Assembly (NCBI GenBank): GCA_002150815.3
Contig: NDFF03000390.1
Coordinates: 1 to 64,000 of the forward strand
Origin: Grammothele lineata
Taxonomy: Eukaryota; Basidiomycota; Agaricomycetes; Polyporales; Polyporaceae
Length of the DNA: 64,000 nt
Direction: 5' to 3'
In this document: positions 11,328 to 21,268 of the stretch, one piece after another
How positions within the stretch are numbered: position 1 is the first letter of the stretch
Layout of the letters: each line of letters begins with the position of its first letter
Program-made: the position numbers and the translations under genes
Notes under the pieces: generated by a model
Told to the model about the DNA's origin: nothing
Database searches by the model: none
Seen by the model: only the letters and a program-made list of their open reading frames with translations

Positions 11328-11498
11328 TCTAAAATTACTCCCTTTAGTTTTTTTTTTTTAGTTTTTTTTTATAATAAAAAAAAATCTTTAAATTTTCAGT
11401 AGTAACGTACGTATATTACAAATTTATTTTTAATACAAGTATTAAAAATAGGTAAGTTATGAAAAGTAATAATATTTAAATAAATTTTTAAATAAAAA

Positions 11499-12500
11499 AT
11501 GAATAAGAATCTTTCTTTTTTACCAATAAATAATCATTATTCTCCTATAGATTTACCTACATTAAAATCTAATAATTTTAAAACAGGAACTATGAAAAGA
11601 AAAGGTGTAGAAATGCCTTTAATTATAGAAATAAGTAAATATAGTAACGAACTATTAAATAAATCTCAAAGTAAAGAATCTATAATTATAAATAGTAAAG
11701 AAATTGTTAAGAATAGTGTAAATGAAAATAAAACTAGTTACTATAATTTAGTAGATATGCTAAATATAAAACCTAAAAAAATAAATTTAGCAAATATTTT
11801 AAATCAAAGATATTTAAAAACTTTTAGTACTTTAGATATAGAATTAGCTCAAAATCAAAATACTATGTTTGAATTTACTCCTAAAACTTTAAATTTTAAA
11901 ATATTAAGTAAAAATGTATATAAAATATTAGAATCTTCTTTATTTGAAATGTCTAGTATAATAAGTAGACCACATTTTTATGTAAGTCCTAATAATGTAA
12001 TTATTAATTTATTTTATTATGCTGTTAATAAAAATAATAAAATCAAAAATGATAAAACTGTAGATTTAAATATAAATAATTTACAAGGTTTAACTAGCAA
12101 ATTAAGTAGATATTTTAAAAAACCAATAACATTAGAATTAACTAAATTATATTCAGTAAGTAATAATAGTCAAATTTTAGCTCATGTCTTAGGTAAATTA
12201 GGTTTATCTAGAAAAAGATCTTTTGCTAGAATTATTGGTAGATTTTTAAGTAGACAATCTGAAAAAATCTTTTTTAGAAAAAGTATTAATAAATTTTCTG
12301 GTGCAATAACAGGTGTTTATATAAAATTAGGTGGAAGATTATTAAGAGGAAAAATAGTACCTAGAAGAACAGTTAAAAAAATACAATATGGAAGTTTAGC
12401 TAGAAGTAAATCAAATTATATTACAAATGCTAGAATTATTCAAAAAAACAAAAGAGGATCATTTAGTTTTACAGTAGCTATTGGACATAATTTTTTTTAA
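11499..12500 (+). CDS. rps3: mitochondrial ribosomal protein S3
   Basis: A free-standing fungal Rps3 (uS3m), a small-subunit assembly protein. The N-terminal two thirds are Lys/Asn-rich and poorly conserved. The C-terminal part (about 220-333) carries the conserved basic region, including GKLGLSRKRSFARIIGRF, GVYIKLGGRLLRGKIVPRR and a final IGHNFF. The length of 333 residues fits the family. Base composition is more A-rich than the membrane genes, as usual for rps3. It follows cox2 by 170 bp on the same strand and is followed by a strong hairpin with a T-run. Confidence 0.92.
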   Translation: MNKNLSFLPINNHYSPIDLPTLKSNNFKTGTMKRKGVEMPLIIEISKYSNELLNKSQSKESIIINSKEIVKNSVNENKTSYYNLVDMLNIKPKKINLANILNQRYLKTFSTLDIELAQNQNTMFEFTPKTLNFKILSKNVYKILESSLFEMSSIISRPHFYVSPNNVIINLFYYAVNKNNKIKNDKTVDLNINNLQGLTSKLSRYFKKPITLELTKLYSVSNNSQILAHVLGKLGLSRKRSFARIIGRFLSRQSEKIFFRKSINKFSGAITGVYIKLGGRLLRGKIVPRRTVKKIQYGSLARSKSNYITNARIIQKNKRGSFSFTVAIGHNFF

Positions 12501-12589
12501 GTTTCATCGACTTCTTCTTAAATTAAATACTATCAATAAAGCAAGCCAAATAAATAACAAAAAGAATAAGAGAAATGAATTTATTTACC

Positions 12590-12625
12590 CCTTTATCAGC
12601 TATAGCTGATAAAGGTTTTTTTTTT
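12590..12625 (+). terminator. hairpin and T-run after rps3
   Basis: Perfect 11 bp inverted repeat CCTTTATCAGC / GCTGATAAAGG around TATA, followed by ten T. It is shaped like an intrinsic terminator; a role in mitochondria is inferred. Confidence 0.6.
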
Positions 12626-12660
12626 GGTTTTTGTTCACGGAAATAAACCGTTTAATGCAC

Positions 12661-12717
12661 AAGGATTTATCCTCTATTTAATTAACAAGTTAAAATAAAA
12701 CATATTTTGTTTTTTAT
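12661..12717 (+). repeat. 57 bp dispersed repeat, copy 1
   Basis: The block beginning AAGGATTTATCCTCTATTT and ending in a CATATTTTGTTTTTT tail recurs almost unchanged at 47001-47056 and 48187-48242, the latter two upstream of orf217 and nad6. Confidence 0.85.
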
Positions 12718-12858
12718 CAGAATTTAGGTTATTTTATAAAATAACCATTATTTTTGTTATAATTCGTATTCTATACCTAATAAAATTTTTCTTTTGTAAT
12801 ATTTAAAAGAGCTATACAAGGCTAAAGGGGAAATGTTTATTATACAACAGTAAAAAAA

Positions 12859-12885
12859 ACTTTATTGGCTATAGCCCAATAAAGT
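12859..12885 (-). terminator. hairpin and T-run after dpo1 (minus strand)
   Basis: Inverted repeat CTTTATTGG / CCAATAAAG. On the minus strand it is followed by a run of eight T, just downstream of the dpo1 stop. It is the mirror of the rps3 terminator-like element. Confidence 0.55.
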
Positions 12886-12932
12886 CAAAAAAATTGATTT
12901 TGTAAATTTTTTTATTTTTTTATTTTATATTT

Positions 12933-15507
12933 TTAATTATTAATTTTGATAGGTTTAGTATCTATAGAGTTATTATTTCCATCATAGATTAATTGTCTTT
13001 TACTTTCACTAAGACTAAGTGTATATATTTCATCCTTAATTTGTATATAGCTTTTACTCATATTTTTATACCATTTCTGGTTAGGCGATGTAAGAATGGC
13101 CCCTTTTTTAAGGAGACTCAATAATTGTTCAAATGAAACAGGGTTTTTCAAACCTTTTATTTTGACAATAACATCTTTTTTAGTAATAGCACCATACATT
13201 TTAGGACCTAAATAAACAGCTTCAATAAATATGTGTTCTAATTTCATTTGTCCTAAATCAGGACCTACAAAAGTATCTGGTAATGGTTTATCTAGGTCTA
13301 TACTATCAGTATCTGAATAGTATAGTGTATAGCCATCTAGATTTTTAAGATAAGACATATGTACTCTCGCACCACTTGTAATAGCTACACTACACTGTGT
13401 CTGTGAATTAAAATCGTCTACATTAATTGGTGTCTAATTTATTAGTTCTTTCCCATTTTCAAGTGGTAAAACATCATTAATTTTATTCTTTTTACTTAAT
13501 TCTATAGTTTGTTCGGGACTTACAATAGCATTAACATCCTGATAAGGATTCTTACCAAATCTTCCATATAAACTATTAAGCATTAATTTACTAAGAGCAT
13601 AAGCACTAGAATTTTTATCACTATTTTTTTTCATTTCGTAATAGAAATCAACATATTCTTTAAATATCACTTTTGATGTAAAATAAACACCTCTATGATA
13701 CTTAAATGTATAGCCTAATTCTAATGCTCTAAGTATTTCAATACTTGTATAAACTCCTGTCCATTTACCTACGGGTGCAATTGTTTTATTACCTCTTTTA
13801 GTTAAGAGTAAAGGAGCTTTAACTGTATCTGGACAATTTACCGTTACTTCAATGAAACTAAATTTACTCTTATCATTAAGTATATTAAGAATATTTTCTT
13901 CATTTCCTTCAAAAGAAGTAGGTAGACCAATTGGCATTGCTTGACTAGCCATAATGTAAGGATATAAAGAATTAACGTCATATCTGTAAATGTTTTTTCC
14001 ATATGGTTTATAGACGTCTACGGCTCCACCTCTATAACCTAGTTTAATAAATTTATATACTTCACCTATTAAATTAGGTATAAATACGTCACTACTAAGA
14101 AATTTAGTCTTAAAGTTTTTAAAGGCTAAACTTGGCAAGGTTAATGCTTCATTACCATTTGTTCTACAATCCTTATAATTTTCTGAAAATAATTTAATTA
14201 AGACTAGGTAAAGAGACTTACAGTCTTGTACGCAGTATTTAATTGTTTCGTCTTTTAAAGACCAAGGATTTGAACTATTAAATTTAGCTGAATATGTCTT
14301 ATACTCAAGCAAAGTAATATTATTAAAGTATTTATAGTCAGGAACTTGTCCAACATAATTATTTTCAATATTTTCTTTACACACAAAGTCATATGGAAAT
14401 ATTGTTTTACTTTCAACGTTAAATGACTTACATAATTTCTTTAATGATGATGGTAGCATTAATAATGAATCTCTAAAATAAATTTTATATTTATCTTGAG
14501 CAAATGAAAATTTTAAGTCTACAAATTTACCATCATTGATTATTGTATTTAAATTGTCACTCAACGTACTTAATACATTAAATAAAAATACTGCATCGAA
14601 ATTACTAAAATTATGTAGGTATATTCTATAATTATTATATTTTCTTTGCATTACGGATTTTATACAATTTGTAAGCATGTCCCTACTATCTTTATAGTCA
14701 GTTAAGTAGAAGGATTTTTATATTTTACCATCATAGTAACTTACGGCATATGGCGTTAAAATACCATCTTTATTAAATGTTTCTAGGTCCATCATTAAAG
14801 AAAGGCTTAGGACTTTCTTTATTTATTTTATTAAACTTATATGTTCTTTCTTTAAAAGCTAATTTACCTTTAAAGAAATATATTTTTTGATTATTGATAG
14901 TTCTAGTAAATGAGCCTAAGTTATTAATGTCTAAGAGTTCATCTGTAAATTCTAATAGTGTTTTACCGTCTAAGACATATTTAACCGTCATTAAGTGTTT
15001 ACTAAAAGTTACATGATATTGAGCTTTAGATTTAAATTTGAAGACAATAGCTTCACTATCATTTAAAATGAATTGAACATCACCCCACTGATATAAATCC
15101 ATAGTCTGAGGAATACTATAATTACCTATAATAAATTTAATTGGTTTAAGCGTGTTACTTTCAGGTCTATGGATTTTTTTAGAAGTAATGCCTTCTTCAA
15201 TAATTTTATAATTAAATATAAATTCAGTGAATTCCTCTTGAATGTAATTATCTGTTTTAATTTGCCAGTATTCTAGGCAAGTATTAGTAAAATCTTTAAT
15301 GTCAAGTTTACTAATAGTTTGAAATGTACTTATGTTTCTATAAAGATTACTTCTTGTCTTAATTCTAAATATTATTAATATGTATTGATCCGTATTTAAG
15401 TTTCTTAATACTTCGTCATAAAATTTTAGACAAGCCGATTCTATATTTTCATTTGTAATTAAATTACAAGTACTGCTAAATGTTAGCCATTTATATTGAT
15501 TTTTCAT
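12933..15507 (-). pseudogene. dpo: plasmid-type family-B DNA polymerase, broken (dpo1)
   Basis: Read from 15507 down, this is a protein-primed family-B polymerase of the linear mitochondrial plasmid type. The N-terminal segment 15507-14773 ends after FFNDGPRNI. Exonuclease motif I (DLETF) lies in another frame at about 14770-14795, followed by an in-frame TAA at 14718-14720. From 14678 come Exo II (HNFSNFD), Exo III (YCVQDC), polymerase A (YDVNSLYPYIM) and B (KLMLNSLYGRFG). A TAG at 13434-13436 then precedes motif C (YYSDTDSID) and LGPKMYG. So all motifs remain, but one frameshift and two stops make it a probable pseudogene. Its sequence differs clearly from dpo2 and dpo3. Confidence 0.88.
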
Positions 15508-15583
15508 TTGTTTTAATATTTAAGACTTAATAAAAAGAACAAGTCTTTAATGTCACCTGTCAAAGACGATAAAAAGGGGATAA

Positions 15584-16624
15584 TTAATAAAATTTTTCAA
15601 AACTGTGAAGTCTGTTATAATTTTCTAAGTAAGCTTTAGTGTTTTCTAATTGTCTTAACTTTGAAAATCTATCAGAATAGACATAGCTAAATTCTCTAAA
15701 TAAAGCCGGATTATCTTTAAGTTTCTGTCTTACTAGAGCTTCTACACTACCTGTTCTAATATATTTTTCTATATCAGGTTTATTTCTACAATAAACTTGG
15801 TAGTCTGCTTCTAATCCTTGTCTAAAATTATCAATTTCTCTTTCTAATTGTTTAATATATAATCTTAAGCCATCATATGAGTCAACAATAAAGAAGTTTC
15901 TATTCACATAAAAATATCTATCTTCCCTACTATAAATAACTTCACTTATTGAGGGTAAATATCTATTTACTATAAAATGTTGTTTTATTAGATTGATTAG
16001 TGTAAATTTAGAACAAGAAAAAGTATTATTAGGACCTAATCTCTCATTAAAACTTCTTCTTAGAAAATCCATTCTTTTTTTAGTAATACCACATCTCTCA
16101 TATTGTTCCTGACTAAAAAAGTCATTAGTACTTATTAAATTGTAAGTATCGCAAGATACAACATGCTTAAATTCAAAACCTTTAAATACTCCATCACTAA
16201 ATATAATTTTAGCAATTTCATAGTTACCTTCATAATAGACTGGTATTAAGTTTAATCCTCTATACCAATATTCATTAGAGTTTTTATTTATTAAATCAAA
16301 AGCTACTCGTTTAAATATTTGTCTATTAGTATTAGCATAATCTAAATTTTCAGATACTACTTCCAGGAAAGTTTCTGTAATTTGATTATTATATATTAAT
16401 AAAATATCTTCATCGAGTACTCCTCTTTTCATTAATTCTAAATATCTGATAGAGTCCCAAAAAGTGTTAATTCTACCCAAGCCATCTTCCATTATTTCTT
16501 TGACATATGCTTCTCTAAATTTATAATTATTTAAATTCATTAAGTCTAAGAAAAGGGAAGATTTTTGATTATTTACGTTCTCTTGTACATTGTTATTATT
16601 AGTTATTATAGTTTCAATATCCAT
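15584..16624 (-). CDS. orf346, unknown plasmid-associated protein starting at a dpo exonuclease motif
   Basis: A 346-residue open frame 76 bp upstream of dpo1 on the same strand. I do not recognise the body: it is soluble-looking, rich in Asn, Tyr and Arg, with no clear membrane segment; a stretch around residues 230-290 (YIKQLEREIDNFRQG) may be a coiled coil. Its first residues MDIETI equal the Exo I motif of the polymerases. The frame is open upstream of the ATG and reads KASKVKPFYTMDIET, close to dpo2 KPSKVKPFFTMDIET. So the N-terminus is a dpo fragment joined to an unrelated frame, i.e. a recombination chimera. Expression is uncertain. Confidence 0.6.
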   Translation of the reverse strand: MDIETIITNNNNVQENVNNQKSSLFLDLMNLNNYKFREAYVKEIMEDGLGRINTFWDSIRYLELMKRGVLDEDILLIYNNQITETFLEVVSENLDYANTNRQIFKRVAFDLINKNSNEYWYRGLNLIPVYYEGNYEIAKIIFSDGVFKGFEFKHVVSCDTYNLISTNDFFSQEQYERCGITKKRMDFLRRSFNERLGPNNTFSCSKFTLINLIKQHFIVNRYLPSISEVIYSREDRYFYVNRNFFIVDSYDGLRLYIKQLEREIDNFRQGLEADYQVYCRNKPDIEKYIRTGSVEALVRQKLKDNPALFREFSYVYSDRFSKLRQLENTKAYLENYNRLHSFEKFY

Positions 16625-16860
16625 AGTGTAGAATGGTTTTACTTTACTGGCTTTAGAGTTTAATTGTTTAATATAGTTACCGCTAGAGGCTTTAGAAACA
16701 TTTCAACTAAATCAAGTTTTATTGTAAAACAGTACTTATAAAATGAAAATATACCGTAAAATCTAATTTTTTTAATTAAAAAAATATCTTCATTTTTAAA
16801 TTTTAGTCTTTTTTTATAGCGTAATAAAAATATAATTTATAAAAAAAAAAATAACTAAAA
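16625..16860 (-). pseudogene. dpo remnant upstream of orf346
   Basis: The minus strand encodes short dpo-like pieces. NYIKQLNSKASKVKPFYT runs into orf346. Further upstream, a segment reading GIFSFYKYCFTIKL resembles the degenerate 3' end of dpo2 (GIFSFINFYFTIKL at about 44830-44880). An in-frame TGA separates them. This supports plasmid-derived rearrangement here. Confidence 0.5.
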
Positions 16861-16867
16861 GAGTACA

Positions 16868-16939
16868 GCGAGTATAGTTAAGTTGGTATAACTTCTACCT
16901 TCCAAGTAGTTATCATCAGTTCGAGTCTGATTACTCGTA
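16868..16939 (+). tRNA. trnG: tRNA-Gly (TCC)
   Basis: Acceptor GCGAGTA/TACTCGT, D stem GTTA/TAAC, anticodon loop CTTCCAA (TCC), T arm ATCAG/CTGAT, discriminator A. Confidence 0.92.
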
Positions 16940-16986
16940 TTTTTTTTTTACTAATAAATAAAGTTTGTGTGTGTCCAATAATAAGA

Positions 16987-17060
16987 CAAGAGCGAGGTGA
17001 TTCGAACACCTACCGATGATTTTGGAGATCGTCATACTAACCAATTAATACTACGCTCTT
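16987..17060 (-). tRNA. trnW: tRNA-Trp (CCA), minus strand
   Basis: On the minus strand: acceptor AAGAGCG/CGCTCTT is perfect, T arm AGGTG/CACCT with loop TTCGAAT, anticodon stem ACGAT/ATCAT (one C-A mismatch), loop CTCCAAA (anticodon CCA), discriminator G as expected for Trp. It is the only tRNA-Trp I find and the only well-formed minus-strand tRNA. It lies upstream of the dpo1 block on the same strand. CCA reads UGG, not UGA. Confidence 0.85.
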
Positions 17061-17153
17061 AAATAAAAAACAAATAACTCTTTTAGTTATTTTTTATGTA
17101 TTAAGTTTTTATTATGCTTTTTATTTTGTTTTTTAATACTATTTAAATAATAA

Positions 17154-17226
17154 GGGCCCTTAGCTTAATTGGTAGAGTACCTAATTGTCGATTAGGGTGG
17201 TCCCAGTTCGAATCTGGAAGGGCTCG
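17154..17226 (+). tRNA. trnD: tRNA-Asp (GTC)
   Basis: Acceptor GGGCCCT/AGGGCTC, D stem GCTT/GAGT, anticodon arm CCTAA-TTGTCGA-TTAGG (GTC), T arm CCCAG/CTGGA, discriminator G. Confidence 0.93.
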
Positions 17227-17423
17227 TTTAGTACTCTTTTTATTAATTCTTATTAAAAAAGTAATAAAAACAGAAGATAATAAGTAAAAAAAAAAAAATA
17301 AAGTATTAAAATTTATTTATTATTTATTTTTTAATAAAATTTTTAGTTTTTTTTTTAATAATTTAATAATAAATATAGTACTCTATATAATATTTGTTTT
17401 TTATTTTTATTAAATAAAATACA

Positions 17424-17645
17424 ATGTTAGCAGCAGCAAAATACGTTGGAGCAGGTTTAGCTTGCTCTGGATTAATCGGAGCCGGAGCCGGAATTGGATT
17501 AATTTTCTCAGCTTTAATTGCATCAACAGCTAGAAACCCTCAAGTTAAAGATCAATTATTTGGATATGCTATCTTAGGATTCGCCTTAGCAGAAGCTACA
17601 GGATTATTCTCATTAATGATTGCATTCTTATTATTATACTCATAA
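17424..17645 (+). CDS. atp9: ATP synthase F0 subunit c
   Basis: Atp9 builds the rotating c-ring of ATP synthase. The 73-residue protein has two membrane helices joined by the polar loop [11 protein letters not shown]. The Gly-rich helix 1 ([14 protein letters not shown]) and the proton-binding Glu in [10 protein letters not shown] are present. Size and motifs are canonical. The gene uses more GCC, GGA and TTC codons than its neighbours. It lies between trnD and trnC. Confidence 0.97.
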   Translation: MLAAAKYVGAGLACSGLIGAGAGIGLIFSALIASTARNPQVKDQLFGYAILGFALAEATGLFSLMIAFLLLYS

Positions 17646-17741
17646 TAATAAAAAATATACAGGGATATTAATCCCTTTATTATTTTGTTTTTTTACTTTA
17701 TAAAAAAAACTAAAACTAAAAAAAATAAATTTAAAAACATA

Positions 17742-17816
17742 AGAGTTATGGTTACAGTTGGTTTCTGTAGTAAATTTGCAAAATTTATGGTAAGGTTCGA
17801 TTCCTTCTTAACTCTC
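17742..17816 (+). tRNA. trnC: tRNA-Cys (GCA)
   Basis: Acceptor AGAGTTA/TAACTCT, anticodon arm TAAAT-TTGCAAA-ATTTA (GCA). The T stem is slightly irregular (one extra T before the acceptor), so the ends are good to one or two bases. Confidence 0.85.
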
Positions 17817-17835
17817 GTTTGATATTAATTCAATA

Positions 17836-17906
17836 ATTCTCTTAGTTTAATGGTAAAACATCATTCTTCTAAAATGTCATCTTTGGTTCGAATCCAAAAG
17901 AGAATA
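17836..17906 (+). tRNA. trnR: tRNA-Arg (TCT)
   Basis: Acceptor ATTCTCT/AGAGAAT is perfect, anticodon loop CTTCTAA (TCT, reads AGR, the dominant Arg codons here), T loop TTCGAAT, discriminator A. Confidence 0.92.
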
Positions 17907-17996
17907 AATGGTTAATAAAAAAAAAATTAGTTACAGTGCTTATCTATTACTTTAAATTTTACCTAGTAAAATTTTTAAAATAATAACAAAAATATA

Positions 17997-18161
17997 CAAT
18001 ATCTGACAAGAATATTTCTTACTGGATTCTTAGTGAATAATAATTAAATTTTGTATTTACGTTGTGATTAAAAAAATATTTAATCAAAAAAAATACAAAA
18101 TAATATAATTAATTATTATCAAATAAAAAAAAAATTAAAAATTAAAAAAAAAAAATTATAC
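17997..18161 (+). promoter_or_regulatory. nad1 5' leader
   Basis: The leader contains a roughly 50 bp segment (about 17997-18048: AATATCTGACAAGAA...TAATAATTAA). It is copied in inverted orientation at 54241-54290, upstream of orf136. A palindromic dispersed element (near 18062-18085) sits between this segment and the nad1 ATG and is missing from the orf136 copy. Confidence 0.6.
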
Positions 18162-18314
18162 ATGATTCAATACGATTTATTATTAAATATTGCTAATATA
18201 ATCATCAATTTAATAGATGTTTTATTAGTTATAGTTCCTATTTTACTTGCAGTAGCTTTCATGACTATTATAGAAAGAAAACAATTAGCTGCACATCAAC
18301 GAAGAGTAGGTCCT
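18162..18314 (+). CDS. nad1: NADH dehydrogenase subunit 1, exon 1
   Basis: Nad1 is a membrane-arm subunit of complex I at the quinone site. Exon 1 encodes the first 51 residues: an N-terminal membrane helix, then TIIERKQLAAHQRRVGP, the universally conserved loop. It ends in T and the frame is interrupted between codons by a group I intron (18315-19626). Exon 2 resumes with NTVGYYGILQPFADALKL, restoring the family consensus QRRVGPN. The spliced protein is about 339 residues, a normal size. Confidence 0.93.
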
Positions 18315-19589
18315 GTTAAGTGTCTTGGGAAAGCACTATTATGGGGAAAACTATCAAACTCCGGGGACGCCCTAAAGCTTATGATACCAAGCAGTATACG
18401 AAAGTATATTTGTGGCCAGAGTAATTACCTGGGTATGGTAACAAGTCATAAGATGATCGAAAGTGAAATGGGTTATCGCGGATCTAAGTCAGAATTTATT
18501 AAACAAAAGGCACAGCCAAATCTAATAAATTCTGTAAAAGAGCAACGAGTAGACGGTAGTTGGAGCAATTCTTTATTAAGTAATTCGCTCTTAAGGTGTA
18601 CTCTAATGGGCCTTGAAAGAGGTTATCACGTCAAAATCCCTTCTAAGCAAATAAATAAACAAAATTATTCTACTTTCTTTTTAAATAGTAATAGCAGTTT
18701 AAATCATAGTTTAAACCCATGGTTTATCACTGGATTTTCAGATGCTGAAGGATCTTTCATAATTTTAATTTTAAAGGACACAAAAAATAAAACTAATTGA
18801 ACAGTTAAGACAAGATTTACAATTGGTCTTCATAAAAAAGACACAGCTATCTTAGAATTAATTAAATCTTATTTTGGGGGTATAGGAACCATATCTCCCC
18901 AAAGTAAAGATAGTGTTCAATATAGAGTTGGTTCTTTAAAGGAAATAAGTGATATAATAATACCACATTTTGATAAGTATCCATTAATAACTAATAAAAA
19001 AGCCGACTTTATTTTATTTAAACAAATAATAAGTTTAATTAATAATAAAGAACATTTAACAATAGAAGGTTTACAAAAAATACTTTGTATTAAAGGCTCT
19101 TTAAATTTAGGCTTATCTGATGAATTAAAAACAAAATTTCCTAATATAAAACCAATAGAAAGACCAATAGTAGCGCTACCTGAAATAATAGAAGGTAATT
19201 GAATATCAGGATTTACTAGCGGGGAAGGATGTTTCCATGTTAGAATTAAACCTTCCCCAAAATCTAAATTAGGTGTTCAAGTATCCTTATTATTTAAATT
19301 AAGTCAACAGGAAAGAGATAAAGAAATAATGAAAAGTTTTATAGATTACTTTAATTGTGGTTCTATAAGCAAAAACTCTACTTGGATAGACTATACTGTA
19401 GTTAAACAAGAAGATCTACTTCTTAAAATCATTCCTTTTTTTGATAAATATAAAATAGTTGGTGTAAAACATCAAGACTATATAGATTTCAAAAAAGTAG
19501 CAGACTTAATAAGAAATAAGGATCACTTAACTACCTCAGGTCTTAACAAAATTAAACTTATTAAAGAAGGTATGAATAAAGGAAGATAA
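18315..19589 (+). CDS. LAGLIDADG homing endonuclease of the nad1 intron, with two in-frame TGA
   Basis: The frame continues from nad1 exon 1 through the intron core and encodes a two-motif LAGLIDADG endonuclease: NPWFITGFSDAEGSFII (about 18715) and, about 160 codons later, ISGFTSGEGCFHVRI. Two TGA codons (18798-18800 and 19200-19202) interrupt it. Both fall where the family has Trp (KTN-W-TVKTRF and EGN-W-ISGF), and the frame is otherwise open to TAA at 19587-19589. Core genes here use only TGG, and the sole tRNA-Trp is CCA. The enzyme may therefore be truncated in this host, and the intron may come from a lineage reading UGA as Trp. Confidence 0.85.
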
Positions 19590-19626
19590 TTATATATTTA
19601 TTTGTATGATAAATTTGATAACCATG
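18315..19626 (+). mobile_element. group I intron in nad1
   Basis: The intron starts after exon T and ends in G, the group I rule. Its catalytic core is at the 5' end: ATCAAACTCCGGGGACGCC, AAGCTTATGATACC and ACAAGTCATAAGATGATCGAA lie in 18350-18490. A LAGLIDADG ORF continuous with exon 1 follows. The ends were chosen to restore the protein and fit U/G. Confidence 0.88.
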
Positions 19627-20490
19627 AATACTGTAGGATACTACGGAATACTTCAACCATTTGCTGATGCTTTAAAATTAGTAGTTAAAGAAACTATTAT
19701 ACCATCTCAATCAAATAAAGTGTTATTTTATTTAGCACCAGTCTCTACTCTAATATTTAGTTTATTAGGTTGGGGAATAATACCATTTGGTGAAGGATTA
19801 ACATTATTTGATTTTCCATTAGGTATTTTATATACTTTAGCATTATCTTCTTTAGGAGTATATGGTGTATTATTTGCAGGATGGTCTGCCAATTCTAAAT
19901 ATGCCTTTTTAGGGAGTTTAAGATCAACAGCAGCAATGATAAGTTATGAATTAATATTAAGTTCAGCAATATTAATCATCATCTTATTAACAGGATCTTT
20001 TAATTTTACTACAATTATAGAAATTCAACAATCAATATGGTTTATAGTACCATTATTACCTATATTTATTATATATTTTATTTCAATATTAGCTGAAACT
20101 AGTAGAACTCCTTTTGATTTACAAGAAGCTGAATCAGAATTAGTTGCTGGTTTCTTTACAGAACACAGTTCAATCATTTTTGTATTCTTTTTCCTAGCGG
20201 AATATACTTCAATTGTTTTATTTAGTTGTATTACTGCTATTTTATTTTTAGGAGGTTATAATATGCCTAATTTAATTATAAACGATAGTGTTTTAAATAT
20301 ACAATCCATTATTTTAGGTTTAAAAACATGTATTTTCTGTTTTATGTTTGTATGGTTTAGAGCTACTCTACCTAGATTAAGATATGATCAGTTAATCGAA
20401 TTCTGTTGGTTAAACTTATTACCAGTAGCAGTAGCTTTCATTATACTTATTCCAAGTATTCTGGTAGCATTTGATATTGCACCTTATTAA
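19627..20490 (+). CDS. nad1: NADH dehydrogenase subunit 1, exon 2
   Basis: Exon 2 starts in phase 0 with NTVGYYGILQPFADALKLVV and runs to TAA at 20488-20490. It carries conserved complex I motifs: ETSRTPFDLQEAESELVAGFFTEHS (quinone-site loop, written here as family consensus positions at about 20095-20165) and the C-terminal RATLPRLRYDQLIEFCW. About seven membrane helices are present. Joined to exon 1 it gives a full-length Nad1. A 350 bp spacer with dispersed repeats separates it from cob. Confidence 0.95.
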   Translation, partial: NTVGYYGILQPFADALKLVVKETIIPSQSNKVLFYLAPVSTLIFSLLGWGIIPFGEGLTLFDFPLGILYTLALSSLGVYGVLFAGWSANSKYAFLGSLRSTAAMISYELILSSAILIIILLTGSFNFTTIIEIQQSIWFIVPLLPIFIIYFISILAETSRTPFDLQEAESELVAGFFTEHSSIIFVFFFLAEYTSIVLFSCITAILFLGGYNMPNLIINDSVLNIQSIILGLKTCIFCFMFVWFRATLPRLRYDQLIEFCWLNLLPVAVAFIILIPSILVAFDIAPY

Positions 20491-20839
20491 TTGTAGTGTT
20501 GTGTACGTACAATTAAAATTAAAAACAAAAGATCTTTTGTTTTTAATTTTAATTTTGGTTTTTGTTCAGAATAATAATATACTCCCCTTTTGTAAAATTA
20601 AAAAAAAAATAATTATAAAAAATCTGCATAAGTTATATTGTTAGAGTGTTTTCCAAAAAAAGGCTATCATTTTAGTAGTACTGTAATTTTACAAAAAAAC
20701 AAAAAAACAAAAATAAATGGTTTATTTGTGAATTAGTTTTTTTACGTAAAAAACAAAAAAACAAAAAATATGTATTTTTTTAATACACTATATATAAAAT
20801 AGTTATGTATTCATTACTATTTTCAAAAAATTTTATTTA
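20491..20839. other. spacer between nad1 and cob with dispersed repeats and the cob leader
   Basis: No gene seen. A TGTTGTGTACGTAC element lies at 20497-20510. Several KNK-like A-runs (ACAAAAAACAAAAA) follow. The final 45 bases (AGTTATGTATTCATTACTAT and the following run) form the cob leader and resemble the leader of orf115. Confidence 0.6.
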
Positions 20840-21268
20840 ATGAGAACGTTTAAGTCGCATATTTTACTTAGACTTGTAAATTCATATATAATTGATTCAC
20901 CTCAACCTGCAAACTTATCTTACTTATGGAACTTTGGATCTCTGTTAGGTGTTTGTTTAATCTTACAAATATTAACAGGTATTTTTTTAGCAATGCATTA
21001 TCAACCTCATGTGGATTTTGCATTTAATTCAGTAGAACACATTATGAGAGATGTAAATAATGGATGGGCAGTAAGATATACTCATGCTAATGTAGCATCT
21101 TTCTTCTTTATCTTTGTATATGCACACATAGCAAGAGGATTATATTATGGATCTTATAAATCACCTAGAGTATTATTATGGGTAATAGGAGTGATTATTT
21201 TAATAGTAATGATGGCTACAGCTTTCTTGGGTTATGTATTACCTTATGGTCAAATGAGTTTATGGGGT
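20840..21268 (+). CDS. cob: cytochrome b, exon 1
   Basis: Cytochrome b is the quinol-oxidising core of complex III. Exon 1 encodes residues 1-143: the first helices, the haem-ligand region with [21 protein letters not shown], and the Qo-site segment [12 protein letters not shown]. It ends in T after codon GGT and the first intron follows. Exon 2 restores the conserved [16 protein letters not shown]. Exon lengths of 429, 391 and 338 nt sum to 386 codons including stop, the normal size of 385 residues. Confidence 0.96.

Larger units (their letters stand above)
12501..12932. other. spacer between rps3 and the minus-strand dpo1
   Basis: No gene seen. It holds two terminator-like hairpins facing opposite strands (12590-12625 and 12859-12885) and one copy of a 57 bp repeat (12661-12717). 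The spacer separates + strand core genes from a minus-strand plasmid block. Confidence 0.7.
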
